DNA from: Micromonospora sp. H61
Lineage (GTDB): Bacteria; Actinomycetota; Actinomycetes; Mycobacteriales; Micromonosporaceae
Assembly (NCBI RefSeq): GCF_018070325.1
Contig: NZ_JAGPXY010000001.1
Span: 62,001 to 126,000 of the forward strand
Length of the DNA stretch: 64,000 nt
Direction: 5' to 3'
This document shows, one piece after another, positions 38,790-47,093 of the stretch (its first letter is position 1; every line of letters starts with the position of its first letter). The notes under the pieces were generated by a model. It did not search any database. It was not told the origin of the DNA and was given only the letters and a program-made list of their open reading frames with translations. The translations under genes were made by a program, and so were the position numbers.

Positions 38790-39281
38790 GTGCACCAGCA
38801 CACCCAGTACCGCAAGAACCCGGAGGCCGTTTCGCGGCTCAACCCGGAGCAGTACCGCGTGACCCAGCAGGACGGCACCGAGCGACCGTTCGCCAACGCC
38901 TACTGGGACAACCATGATCCCGGCATCTACGTCGACGTCGTGTCCGGCGAGCCGCTGTTCGCATCTGTCGACAAGTACGACAGCAACTCCGGCTGGCCGA
39001 GCTTCACCAGGCCGATCGCCAAGACGAACGTCGTCGAGCGCGAAGACGCCAGCCACGGAATGATCCGGACTGAGGCCCGCTCGTTGCACGGGAACAGCCA
39101 CCTCGGCCACGTCTTCAACGACGGTCCCCCCGAGAAGGGCGGACTGCGCTACTGCATCAACTCGGCGTCGCTGCGGTTCATCCACCTCGACGACCTGCAG
39201 GACGCAGGGTACGGCGAATACCGCACCCTGTTCACGAGTGGCACGAACACCAGCACGATGACAGGCAAGGAGACGATGTGA
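38790..39281 (+). CDS. msrB: peptide-methionine (R)-S-oxide reductase
   Basis: The 163-residue protein reduces the R-epimer of methionine sulfoxide. The catalytic cysteine is in [11 protein letters not shown], and [11 protein letters not shown] and [11 protein letters not shown] are conserved family segments. The two CxxC zinc motifs of many MsrB proteins are missing ([12 protein letters not shown] has no Cys), so it is a zinc-free form. GTG 38790 follows AAGGGAGAG. The longer open frame from 38724 is rejected. It overlaps msrA by four bases, forming one operon. Confidence 0.93.
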   Translation: MHQHTQYRKNPEAVSRLNPEQYRVTQQDGTERPFANAYWDNHDPGIYVDVVSGEPLFASVDKYDSNSGWPSFTRPIAKTNVVEREDASHGMIRTEARSLHGNSHLGHVFNDGPPEKGGLRYCINSASLRFIHLDDLQDAGYGEYRTLFTSGTNTSTMTGKETM

Positions 39282-39784
39282 ACACCGAAAAGGCGATTCT
39301 GGCCGGCGGCTGCTTCTGGGGCATGGAGGAGTTGTTCCGCCGCCAGCCCGGCGTGGTGTCCACGCGCGTCGGGTACAGCGGCGGCGACGTCCCGAACGCC
39401 ACCTACCGCAACCACGGCACCCACGCGGAGTCCATCGAGGTCGTCTACGACACCGACAAGACCGACTTCCGCGCGCTGCTCGAGTTCTTCTTCCAGGTCC
39501 ACGACCCGTCGACGAAGAACCGCCAGGGTAACGACATCGGCCTGAGCTACCGCTCGGCGATCTTCTACACCGGCGACGAGCAGAAGCGGGTCGCCGAGGA
39601 CACCATCGCCGATGTCGACGCCTCGGGCCTGTGGCCTGGCAAGGTCGTCACCGAGGTCACCGCGGCGGGCGACTTCTGGGAAGCCGAGCCTGAGCACCAG
39701 AACTACCTGCAGACCTACCCCAACGGATACACCTGCCACTTCCCCCGCCCCGGGTGGAAGCTGCCGAAGCGGGCGACGGCGTGA
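39278..39784 (+). CDS. msrA: peptide-methionine (S)-S-oxide reductase
   Basis: The 168-residue protein reduces the S-epimer of methionine sulfoxide in proteins. The active-site motif [11 protein letters not shown] is at residues 10-20, and [30 protein letters not shown] and YRSAIFYT follow in the normal order. GTG 39278 overlaps the msrB stop (ATGTGA), so both enzymes are made together and repair both sulfoxide forms. Confidence 0.96.
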   Translation: MNTEKAILAGGCFWGMEELFRRQPGVVSTRVGYSGGDVPNATYRNHGTHAESIEVVYDTDKTDFRALLEFFFQVHDPSTKNRQGNDIGLSYRSAIFYTGDEQKRVAEDTIADVDASGLWPGKVVTEVTAAGDFWEAEPEHQNYLQTYPNGYTCHFPRPGWKLPKRATA

Positions 39785-39833
39785 CACCTCGGGCGCGCGG
39801 CCCCCGGTCGGCGCGCCGGTCCGGGCCGAGGTG
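39785..39833 (+). terminator. terminator-like hairpin after msrA
   Basis: CACCTCGG (39785-39792) pairs with 39826-39833, extended inside by GGCGCGC / GCGCGCC. It starts right after the msrA stop codon. Confidence 0.5.
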
Positions 39834-39929
39834 GTCGGCCCGGACGAGGAGTCCGCCGGATGGGTGCGGGCTTTGACCAGAGGCCACTCACGCCGCGTTG
39901 CCAACAGCAGCGAAACCTTCCTGCCAATA

Positions 39930-39943
39930 GGACTAAATAGTCC
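39930..39943. promoter_or_regulatory. operator GGACTA-AA-TAGTCC (distal site upstream of tetR)
   Basis: A perfect 14-bp palindrome lies 142 bases upstream of tetR in the 300-base gap after msrA. It matches 41048-41061 in all positions except the two central bases. Confidence 0.65.
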
Positions 39944-40029
39944 AGGAATGCTCCTGCTAACGACGTCGATCCCTTTCACGGCGCGAAGGTCCGCCCTTCA
40001 CCGTCGCCCGAATGCGACATGCATCGGAT

Positions 40030-40043
40030 GGACTCAAAGGTCC
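40030..40043. promoter_or_regulatory. operator GGAC-TCAAAG-GTCC overlapping the tetR promoter
   Basis: This palindrome covers a TGGACT -35-like box (40029-40034). A -10-like TAGATT (40053-40058) follows after 18 bases. The overlap would let TetR repress its own gene. Confidence 0.6.
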
Positions 40044-40085
40044 CATTCTCGCTAGATTATCTGGCGCGCTGGATACACTTGACAG

Positions 40086-40742
40086 ATGAGCGACGAGCAG
40101 GTGGCTGCGCCGACGAATAGGCGGAGGATCAGTCAACGGGGCATCGCGACCCGAGAACGAATCCTCGAGGCCGCGAACCGGCTGATGCTCGTGCGCGGAG
40201 TGAACGCGACGACCCTTGACGACATCCGCGAGGCAAGCCAGACGAGCAAGTCTCAGCTCTACCACCACTTCGCCGACAAGCAGGAACTCGTGCGCGCCTT
40301 GGTCAAGTATCGAGGCGCGCTTGTGCTTCAGCGTGAGCGTGCAGGGCTCGAACGACTGAGATCATTCTCAGGGCTGGTCCGGTGGCGTAACGCGCTGGTC
40401 CAGGCCAACTCGCTGAACAACGGCAAATACGGGTGCGGCCTCGGGTCGATGGCTCTTGAGCTGTCCGATCAAGATGAGCAGGCTCGATCGTCGCTGTCGG
40501 AGACGTTCGCGGCATGGGAAAAGCTGATCAGTGACGGTCTGCACCGGATGCGGGACAGCGGTCTACTGCGCCAGGACGCCGACCCGGAGAAGTTGGCCAC
40601 GGGGTTGATGGCCGCATTGCAGGGCGGCTACCTGCTGGCGAACGCCGCGCACGACGTCGCACCCATGGGAGTCGCGCTGGACATGGCACTGGAACACATC
40701 AGATCGTTCCTCGTGCAGCCGTCCGGTGAGCCGACCCCTTGA
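40086..40742 (+). CDS. TetR-family regulator with a single cysteine
   Basis: The 218-residue protein has a TetR DNA-binding domain at about 20-70 (TLDDIREASQTSKSQLYHHF). The ligand domain contains NNGKYGCGLGSMALEL. Cys117 is the only cysteine and sits where NemR-type repressors carry their redox-sensing cysteine. The protein is surrounded by Met-sulfoxide, peroxide and quinone defence genes, and GGAC-N6-GTCC palindromes flank the locus. It is therefore probably a repressor released by oxidants or electrophiles. The start is ATG 40086, with no strong ribosome site. Confidence 0.88.
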   Translation: MSDEQVAAPTNRRRISQRGIATRERILEAANRLMLVRGVNATTLDDIREASQTSKSQLYHHFADKQELVRALVKYRGALVLQRERAGLERLRSFSGLVRWRNALVQANSLNNGKYGCGLGSMALELSDQDEQARSSLSETFAAWEKLISDGLHRMRDSGLLRQDADPEKLATGLMAALQGGYLLANAAHDVAPMGVALDMALEHIRSFLVQPSGEPTP

Positions 40743-40765
40743 CTGGGGCCGATCAGTGGTGACGA

Positions 40766-40793
40766 GGCTGCTCACGGCGGGGTACGAGCAGCC
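40766..40793 (+). terminator. hairpin after tetR
   Basis: GGCTGCTC (40766-40773) is complementary to GAGCAGCC (40786-40793). It lies 24 bases after the tetR stop. Confidence 0.5.
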
Positions 40794-40798
40794 CGGAG

Positions 40799-40828
40799 GT
40801 CGATGAGAGCCAGGTCGATGAGAGCCAG
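40799..40828. repeat. tandem duplication of a 15-bp unit
   Basis: GGTCGATGAGAGCCA occurs twice in perfect tandem in the spacer between tetR and osmC. It looks like a recent slippage duplication. Confidence 0.8.
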
Positions 40829-40905
40829 GTCGTGGGAGCCCTCAAGACCGGGCAAGCAATGCTCCTCGACATCACGCACCGACTTCCCAGCCAACTCCGG
40901 TCAAC

Positions 40906-40919
40906 GGACCCATTGGTCC
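40906..40919. promoter_or_regulatory. operator GGAC-CCATTG-GTCC
   Basis: A perfect GGAC-N6-GTCC palindrome lies in the tetR-osmC spacer, 128 bases upstream of the second osmC-proximal site. Confidence 0.55.
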
Positions 40920-41047
40920 ATTCCAGGGCCTGGTGTTGATCGAGCCATCCGGGGCGACACTGAACCCTCGCCGCCTATCAGTGCAGCTCGAAACACCACG
41001 CGGTCCAGGTTCACCCAGCAGCCGACCCTGGGAGCGAACAACCGATT

Positions 41048-41061
41048 GGACTATCTAGTCC
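41048..41061. promoter_or_regulatory. operator GGACTA-TC-TAGTCC upstream of the osmC operon
   Basis: This 14-bp perfect palindrome lies 30 bases before the small Cys-rich ORF and 139 bases before osmC. It overlaps a TTGGAC -35-like element. It is almost identical to the site at 39930. Confidence 0.65.
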
Positions 41062-41091
41062 GCTAAGACTAACCTCCGGAGGTACCCGGCC

Positions 41092-41217
41092 ATGAGGTCG
41101 ATACGCCTGACCACGGCCCCCTGCCCGGACTGCGGCTCGGCTGCTGCCGGCTGCGTATCCCTGGGCCCCTCACCACTGGATCTACAGGAAGGCGCGGCTG
41201 ATGGAAACCGCTCATGA
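41092..41217 (+). CDS. 41-residue Cys-rich (zinc-ribbon-like) peptide
   Basis: ATG 41092 is preceded at eight bases by a strong GGAGGT. The peptide carries APCPDCGSAAAGCVS, a CxxC followed by a third Cys, like the start of the small actinobacterial zinc-finger proteins. It ends 17 bases inside osmC, so translation could affect osmC expression. It may be a metal- or thiol-responsive leader or a truncated zinc-finger protein. Confidence 0.5.
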   Translation: MRSIRLTTAPCPDCGSAAAGCVSLGPSPLDLQEGAADGNRS

Positions 41218-41629
41218 TCATGTCGTCGCATCGGCCCGAGTTGTCCTTCCGGCCACCGAGCGCCGGCGCACGGACATGACTACCCGCGGCTTCACGTTCG
41301 TCGCCGACGAACCACACAACGGCGCACTCGGTGACGGCCCGACGCCGACGGAGTACCTCTTGATGGCGCTCGCGTCGTGCACTGCTCAGACGCTGCGGCA
41401 GTATGTCGACTACAAGTACGACACCGCCGGCGATATCACCGTCGAGATCGGCTACCACGAACCCGAGCAGGAAGGCGCAGAGCGCTACCTGCAACGCACG
41501 ATCACGCTCAGCGAGGAGCCCGACCCCGACGACCTGAAGGTGATGCACGACATTGCCGAGAGGTCCCCGGTGACCCTGCTGATTCAGTTCGCGTGGAGCG
41601 TGCGGACCGAGTTCGTCGGGCCGCGCTGA
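41201..41629 (+). CDS. OsmC-family protein
   Basis: The 142-residue protein belongs to the OsmC/Ohr peroxidase-like fold. The segments GPTPTEYLLMALASCTAQTLRQ and TVEIGYHEP match, with one conserved cysteine (LASC). The second conserved cysteine, normally in a CPV motif, is Ser here (AERSPVTLL), so classical two-Cys peroxidase chemistry is doubtful. AGGAAGG precedes ATG 41201. It follows a GGAC-N6-GTCC operator and precedes the AhpD-like gene. Confidence 0.85.
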   Translation: METAHDHVVASARVVLPATERRRTDMTTRGFTFVADEPHNGALGDGPTPTEYLLMALASCTAQTLRQYVDYKYDTAGDITVEIGYHEPEQEGAERYLQRTITLSEEPDPDDLKVMHDIAERSPVTLLIQFAWSVRTEFVGPR

Positions 41630-41825
41630 AAACAGGCCGTCTGCCCTGACGATGGGCTCACTGAGAAACGGCCGGCAGCACCGGGCCGGGGGCGCGTGCC
41701 TCGTTGCGCCACGTGGTCTCGCTATCCGTGCTGGTGCGGCCAGCAAGGGCTGGGCGGGTCTGCTGCGCACCGACTGGACGTCCCCACCACTGGTCTTGTC
41801 GTTGTGATCTGCAGGAGGTCACCTC

Positions 41826-42305
41826 TTGGATACCAGGATTCAGAACGTCCGACTGAACGTCACAAACGAACAACTCATGGCTCTGGCAGATGCCGGGGCC
41901 GCAGCTTTCGGCCACACCGCCACACTCCAGGTGGACCAGGCCCTGGCTCAGCTTCTGCGATTACGCGTCGCGCAGATCAACAATTGCAGCTACTGCCTTC
42001 TGGTGCACCATGCCGCCGCCCGTGTCGCCGACATCCCGCCGTCCAAGGTCGAGACCCTCACCGCGTGGTGGGAGACGCACCTGTTCACCGAAGCGGAACA
42101 AGCCGCCCTGGCCTACACCGAGGCGTTGACCCGGGCCTCCGACGTCACAGTCAACACGCGGCTGCAGGAGGCGCACGACCGGGTGGCTGCGCACTTCACG
42201 GAGGACGAGATCCAGGAGATCGTGGCTGTTGTCATCAACATGAACATTTGGACGCGACTCAAACTCGCCGAGGGTGCCATGCCCACGACGGCGCCTGCCG
42301 TGTGA
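41826..42305 (+). CDS. AhpD/carboxymuconolactone decarboxylase-like protein
   Basis: The 159-residue all-helical protein has the CxxC...H motif NNCSYCLLVHH of alkylhydroperoxidase D-like proteins. They reduce peroxides or recycle a peroxidase. It starts with TTG 41826, supported by AGGAGGT seven bases upstream. It is probably co-expressed with osmC 196 bases upstream, adding a second thiol-based peroxide activity to the island. Confidence 0.88.
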   Translation: MDTRIQNVRLNVTNEQLMALADAGAAAFGHTATLQVDQALAQLLRLRVAQINNCSYCLLVHHAAARVADIPPSKVETLTAWWETHLFTEAEQAALAYTEALTRASDVTVNTRLQEAHDRVAAHFTEDEIQEIVAVVINMNIWTRLKLAEGAMPTTAPAV

Positions 42306-42390
42306 GGTGATACCCGGCGCTGTGATCGGAGCAGGCTCGCTGCCGGGCTGATCGCTTCAGACCCGACTGCCAGCGATGGCGCTGCGCACG

Positions 42391-42431
42391 CCCGGAGGGG
42401 CCGGCGAGTGGTTCGCGCCGCCCCCTCCGGG
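42391..42431 (-). terminator. terminator of the acylase gene
   Basis: CCCGGAGGGG (42391-42400) and 42422-42431 are exact complements with a 21-base loop that contains a further GCCGGCG/CGCCGCC-type stem. It lies directly after the acylase stop on the minus strand. Confidence 0.8.
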
Positions 42432-42436
42432 CACTG

Positions 42437-45400
42437 TCACGTTCCGTACAGCTCGAATTCGTAGAGCGAGAAGCCGTACGAGGTTGCCCGCTTGATCCCG
42501 TACACCCGCACGTAGCGGGCGGTGACCGGGGCAAAGGTGGCGTTGTCGACGGCGCCGTTGCCGGTGGTGGTCGCGAACACCGGCGTCCAGGAGTTGCCGT
42601 CGCCGGAGACCTCTATCCGGTACGAGGTGCCGTACGCGGCCTCCCAGCGCAGCACGACGCGGCTGACCCTGCGGGCCGCGCCGAGGTCGACCCGCAACCA
42701 CTGGTTGTCGTTGTAGCTGCTGGCCCACCGATTGCCGAGGCTGCCGTCGACCGCCTTGTTCGGCGTGTGGCCGGTCAGGAACTGGGTGCTCGACGCGGTG
42801 GCCGGGCGGCCCTGCGCCAGGTTGGTGACGTCGTCGCCCCGGCGCGCCGGGAACGAGACGACCTGCTGGTAGGTGGGGCGGTTCTGCCAGGCGATCACCG
42901 GGTGGGTGATGCCGCCGAGCCCGGACTGGGCGATCGAGTCGGCGCACCACTGGTCGCCGGCCCCGCAGGACTTGTCTCCGGGGTAGACAGTGCTGGCCGG
43001 CACGGCGGCGGCCTGGCCGAGCGCGTCGAGCAGTGCCTGCCGGCAGGCGCCGAGGTTGCCGTTACCGCAGTACGCGCGGCCCAGCCCGCCGGCCACCGGG
43101 TCGCCGAGTACGGTCCGCAGGTCCTTGTCGACGTAACCCCACCAGCCGTACTGGAACGACGAGCCCTTGTGCGCCTGTCCCTGCAACGCCCAGCTCGCGG
43201 TGCCGTCGCGCCCGCCGTTCTGGCCGCCCGACGGCGCCTCGTTCACCTCGATGGCGTCGACCAGCGCGGCGTAGAGATCCGGCCCGAGGCCGGGGCGGAA
43301 CTGCGCCGAGGCCAGCAGCGGCCACCAGGCGTCGAAGATCCGGATGGCGTCGGCGTGCTGGTAGACCTTGGAGCCGGGGGACGTCTCCACCCGGCGAGCC
43401 CCGGCCTGCTGCCAGGCGCGCAGCTTGCCCACCGCGTCGGCCAGCGCCGGATCGGTGACCGGCGTGCTGTCCAGCACCCGCAGCAGGTCGCCGAGAACCT
43501 GCTGGCCGCGCAGGTCGGTCACCGCCGCATCCGCCATGATCTTGACGACGTCGGCGCGGCCGAGCTTGCGCTGGGCGATCGCCGTGCGCACCGGGCCGTC
43601 GAGCAGCTGAGCCCGGTGTACGGAGCCGAAGCTGAAGTTGCCGTCCGCCGCCCCGAAGTCCCGCGCCTGCTTGTTGTTCCAGCTGACGTAGTAGTCCTGG
43701 TTGACCGACTGCGGATGCGCCGACGCCGGGGTGTAGGTGGCGTCGTTGGTGTCCGGGTTCCAGCCGGCCCACTCGTACGCCGCTTCGGCCTTCGTGGGCA
43801 GGTTCGGGTCGGCGGTGGCCGGACGGACCGGGTTCGAGCCTGAGTTGACGTACGCCGCCTCGGTCGAGTTGACGTAGAACCAGTTGAACGCGTACCCCAC
43901 ATCGGCCGCGGACGCCTGGAAGGCCGCCGCGCTGCCCATCGCCGACGGGTCGTTGAAGGCCTGGAAGCCGACCGCCGAGTCAGCCTCGTGCCGGTAGGTC
44001 GAGCGCAGTTTGGTGAACGCGGTCGGCTGCCCGTTCACCAGGCCCCGGTGGGCCACCAGCCCGTACTTGGTGCGCAGCGCGCGCAGGGTGTACGAGCCGG
44101 CCGGGGTGGAGTCGGCCAGCGTCGGGGACCAGGAGTTGCGCTGCTCCAGCGCCTCCATGGCGAGGCACTGCCCGTGGTAGAGGTAGCGGTTGGTGCGCAG
44201 CGTCGGGGCGCTGCCGTCGGTGGTGCACAGCGGCACCGCGTACGTGTCGGTGAGGTCCTGGGAGGCGGACGTCGCGCTCCACGCGTAGTCCTGGCCCCGG
44301 CCGAGCAGCACGTAGAGGTTGAGCCCGGCGAACGCGGCGCCGCGAGCGCTGATGCCAGGCCCCTGCAACTCCTGGAGCATCAGCAACTGCGGCGCGAAGT
44401 AGCCGGTCTGCGGCCCGAACACGGCCACCGGGTTGCCGGTGGTGGTGTGCCGTCCGGAGACCACTACCGCGTTGGACATGCCGTGCGCGCGCAGGTTGGC
44501 CAGGCCGCCGAGCAGCCCTGGGGTGGCGGTGCTGGCGCCGGCGCGGGCGGCGGCCCCGCCGGTGGCGTCGTAGGCCAGGGGCTCGGCGACCACCGAGCCG
44601 GCGTCGGGTAGCACCGCGCTGGTAGCGCCGGGCGGCGTCGCCCCGTAGGGGAAGCTCTGCCCGTCGTGCAGGGTGAGCACGGTCTCCGGGTCGTTCTGCG
44701 AGCGGAACGCCGCCCACACCCGGTCGCCCTCGGTGGCACCGTACTTGGCGCGGGCGGCCACCCGGACCAGCGCGGACTGGATCTCGCTGCCGCCGCCCCC
44801 GCCGAAGAGCCCGCCGACGACACCGGCGGTGGCGATGAGGTCGGTCATGGTGAAGTGCGTCGGCTTGCCGGCGCCCGCGAGCACGTACTCACCCGGGTAG
44901 TTGTCCTCGGCGATCGACCTGTCGATGTAGGCGTTGATGCCGGCGATGTAGTCGACGACGTCGGTGTAGAGCTGCTGACCCCGGGCGCCCTTGAGGCGCA
45001 GCGCGTCCACCTGGGCCCGGAGGTCCGCCTCCGAGTAGGGCGAGTTGGCCCAGATGCTCTGCTCCAGCTCCCGGTTGCCGGGCGCGCCGCCGGCGAACGA
45101 GGTGAGCGTGCCGCGGCCGGCGTGGCGTAGCAGGTCCATCACCCAGAGCCGGTCCTGGGCCCCGGCGTAGCCGGCGCCGAACATGGTGCCGGCGCGGGTG
45201 GTGCCGTTGACGTGCGGGACGCCGGTGGCCTTGTCCCGCACGATGGTGACGTCGGCGCGCGGCGAGACGGTGCTCTCCACCTGTGCGGCCGGGACGCCGA
45301 ACGAGGCGTCGTTGTAGAAGTGGGCGATCTGCTCGTCGGTCAGCCCGGCGTAGTTGTAGACCAGGTTCGCGTACCCGTCGAGCTGGTCGCTGGAGTGCGC

Positions 45401-45622
45401 CGGGCGGGTGCCGAGCGCCTGGTGCGCCAGGATGGCGACCAGCGTGGCGTTGCCGTTCTGCCCGGGGGGCAGGATGTCGGCGCACTGGCCGAGGCAGTAG
45501 TCGTTGGCGGCGAACGTCGTGGCGGCCAGCGCCGGTGACGGTGGGGTCACCGTCAGGACGCTCGCGGTCAGGACGGCGGCGGTGAACGCAGCGAGCCGGT
45601 TACGGAGAGCGGGACGTGGCAT
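42437..45622 (-). CDS. secreted penicillin acylase-family Ntn hydrolase with F5/8C domain
   Basis: The 1061-residue protein has a signal peptide ending PALA-ATT. The catalytic nucleophile of the beta chain is probably Ser383 in HGMSNAVVVSGR, exposed by self-cleavage as in penicillin and acyl-homoserine-lactone acylases. The N-terminal chain includes PHVNGTTRAGTMFGAGYAGA. A discoidin (F5/8 type C) carbohydrate-binding domain fills about 925-1061. It hydrolyses amide-linked acyl groups from an unknown extracellular substrate, perhaps lipopeptide, quorum signal or beta-lactam. GGAGGATC precedes ATG 45622. Confidence 0.88.
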   Translation of the reverse strand: MPRPALRNRLAAFTAAVLTASVLTVTPPSPALAATTFAANDYCLGQCADILPPGQNGNATLVAILAHQALGTRPAHSSDQLDGYANLVYNYAGLTDEQIAHFYNDASFGVPAAQVESTVSPRADVTIVRDKATGVPHVNGTTRAGTMFGAGYAGAQDRLWVMDLLRHAGRGTLTSFAGGAPGNRELEQSIWANSPYSEADLRAQVDALRLKGARGQQLYTDVVDYIAGINAYIDRSIAEDNYPGEYVLAGAGKPTHFTMTDLIATAGVVGGLFGGGGGSEIQSALVRVAARAKYGATEGDRVWAAFRSQNDPETVLTLHDGQSFPYGATPPGATSAVLPDAGSVVAEPLAYDATGGAAARAGASTATPGLLGGLANLRAHGMSNAVVVSGRHTTTGNPVAVFGPQTGYFAPQLLMLQELQGPGISARGAAFAGLNLYVLLGRGQDYAWSATSASQDLTDTYAVPLCTTDGSAPTLRTNRYLYHGQCLAMEALEQRNSWSPTLADSTPAGSYTLRALRTKYGLVAHRGLVNGQPTAFTKLRSTYRHEADSAVGFQAFNDPSAMGSAAAFQASAADVGYAFNWFYVNSTEAAYVNSGSNPVRPATADPNLPTKAEAAYEWAGWNPDTNDATYTPASAHPQSVNQDYYVSWNNKQARDFGAADGNFSFGSVHRAQLLDGPVRTAIAQRKLGRADVVKIMADAAVTDLRGQQVLGDLLRVLDSTPVTDPALADAVGKLRAWQQAGARRVETSPGSKVYQHADAIRIFDAWWPLLASAQFRPGLGPDLYAALVDAIEVNEAPSGGQNGGRDGTASWALQGQAHKGSSFQYGWWGYVDKDLRTVLGDPVAGGLGRAYCGNGNLGACRQALLDALGQAAAVPASTVYPGDKSCGAGDQWCADSIAQSGLGGITHPVIAWQNRPTYQQVVSFPARRGDDVTNLAQGRPATASSTQFLTGHTPNKAVDGSLGNRWASSYNDNQWLRVDLGAARRVSRVVLRWEAAYGTSYRIEVSGDGNSWTPVFATTTGNGAVDNATFAPVTARYVRVYGIKRATSYGFSLYEFELYGT

Positions 45623-45922
45623 GGCGATCCTCCGGGGACGCGGAGTCGGGCCGTTCGGTCACGCCCGGCTTCCGGTGCCGACGTCTCGCCCTCCGCGCCC
45701 GGGCGTTCCGCCAGGAGGTGAGAGTGACTCGCATCTATCTCCGGGCAATGATCGACGCAGGACCCCCGCCCGGGATACCCGTCGTTCACCACACGCCAAT
45801 GCCGACGTTTCGCCGCCCGCGCGATCACCGAACCGGGACCACACCTCATCCAGGCCGTAATCCCGGCGGTCTGAACTCCTACGCTGCCACCCGATCACAT
45901 CGGCGCCGGTAAGTTCAGGCGG
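45623..45922. other. intergenic stretch upstream of the acylase
   Basis: No gene is supported in these 300 bases. The stretch follows the end of the XRE gene and should carry the acylase promoter. No strong palindrome was seen. Confidence 0.4.
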
Positions 45923-46126
45923 CTATGGGCATCGTTGATCATCGGTAAAGATGTCCTCGACCGTCAGGTTGAACAGCTTGGCGAGACGCAACGCCACCGG
46001 CAGGCTGGGGTCGAACTTCCCCGTCTCGATCGCGTTGATCGACTGTCGTGACACACCGATGCGCTGAGCCAGGTCAGCCTGCGTCCAGGCGCGTTCGGCT
46101 CGGAGGTCCACGATGCGGTTCTTCAT
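45923..46126 (-). CDS. small XRE-family helix-turn-helix regulator
   Basis: The 67-residue DNA-binding protein has the HTH segment WTQADLAQRIGVSRQSINAI and the tail LAKLFNLTVEDIFTDD typical of the YozG/PatB-type small Cro-like regulators. ATG 46126 overlaps the stop of the restored upstream membrane reading frame (ATGA). Such regulators are usually paired with a small membrane protein, as here. It is probably the last gene of the ABC/two-component operon. Confidence 0.9.
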   Translation of the reverse strand: MKNRIVDLRAERAWTQADLAQRIGVSRQSINAIETGKFDPSLPVALRLAKLFNLTVEDIFTDDQRCP

Positions 46127-46408
46127 CGGTACCTGATCCGGCCGACCACAAAGGCGATCACGTAGACGACTCCCAGCAGCGCGGGGAAGAGCGCGATGTT
46201 GAGGCCGTAGGTGACCAGGCCGGCGGCATCCGTTACGAAGTAGGCGAAGCCGACGACCCCAGTCCACTCCGAGGGTCACTGCCAACCCATCCTGCATGAT
46301 CTTGCGCTGCAGGTCGTCGAGTGCCCGCAGGAAGCGCGTGAAGGCGACGATCCAGGCGACACCGACGAGAAGGTTGACGCCGGCCGCAGCGCGAACGTTG
46401 ATCTCCAC
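46123..46408 (-). pseudogene. small four-helix membrane protein gene with a one-base insertion
   Basis: Read with one base removed from the C-run at 46257-46260, the frame gives a 94-residue protein. Its membrane segments include AAGVNLLVGVAWIVAF and ALLGVVYVIAFVVGRIRYR, and it ends in an ATGA overlap with the XRE gene. Without correction the frame runs on into the regulator. Proteins of this kind commonly precede such XRE regulators. The break may be real or an assembly error. Confidence 0.65.
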
Positions 46409-46436
46409 ATCGGCACCAACAGCGAGGAGGGCAAAC

Positions 46437-47093
46437 TCAGGCCCGTGGTTCGACCAGGCCGTTGTCGTACGCGAAGATGACTGCCTGGATTCGGTCTCGC
46501 GCTCCGATCTTGGCTAGCACGCGTCCGACATGCTTCTTCACTGTGGATTCGGTGAGGGTGAAGCGCTCGGCGATCTCGGTGTTGGTGGCGCCCTGGCCGA
46601 TTGCTTCGAGCACCTCTCGCTCTCGCTCGCTCAAATTCCTCAGGCGGGGGTCCGCATGTGCGGCCGCCTCTGGACGCTGGAGGTAGGCGTCCATCAGCTT
46701 GCGGGTCAGGCTGGGGGCCACCACCGAGTCTCCGCTAGCGACGGCGCGGATGCCGGCGATCAGCTCCTCGGGGCGGGCGTCTTTGAGCAGGAAGCCGCTC
46801 GCTCCGGCTCGCAGTCCGGCGTAGACGTATTCGTCCAGGTCGAACGTGGTCAGGATCAGCACACGAGTGCGTGAGCCGGTCGCGGTAATGCGGCGGGTGG
46901 CCTCGATACCGTCCATGCCGGGCATGCGTACGTCCATCAACACCACGTCGGGGCGGGTCTGCTCTACCATTCGCACCGCCTCGGCACCGGCGGAGGCCTC
47001 GCCCACCACGATCATGCCGGGGGTGCCGTCGAGCAGCATCCGGAAACCCATTCGTTGCAACTGCTGGTCGTCGGCGATCAGCACGGTGGTCAT
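46437..47093 (-). CDS. NarL/LuxR-type response regulator
   Basis: The 218-residue protein has a receiver domain with the phospho-acceptor Asp in VLMDVRMPGMDG and the conserved Lys in FLLKDARPEEL. A LuxR helix-turn-helix follows (LSEREREVLEAIGQGATNTE, then TVKKHVGRVLAK). ATG 47093 overlaps the kinase stop by four bases. It acts with the adjacent kinase and presumably controls the ABC transporter operon. Confidence 0.95.
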   Translation of the reverse strand: MTTVLIADDQQLQRMGFRMLLDGTPGMIVVGEASAGAEAVRMVEQTRPDVVLMDVRMPGMDGIEATRRITATGSRTRVLILTTFDLDEYVYAGLRAGASGFLLKDARPEELIAGIRAVASGDSVVAPSLTRKLMDAYLQRPEAAAHADPRLRNLSEREREVLEAIGQGATNTEIAERFTLTESTVKKHVGRVLAKIGARDRIQAVIFAYDNGLVEPRA

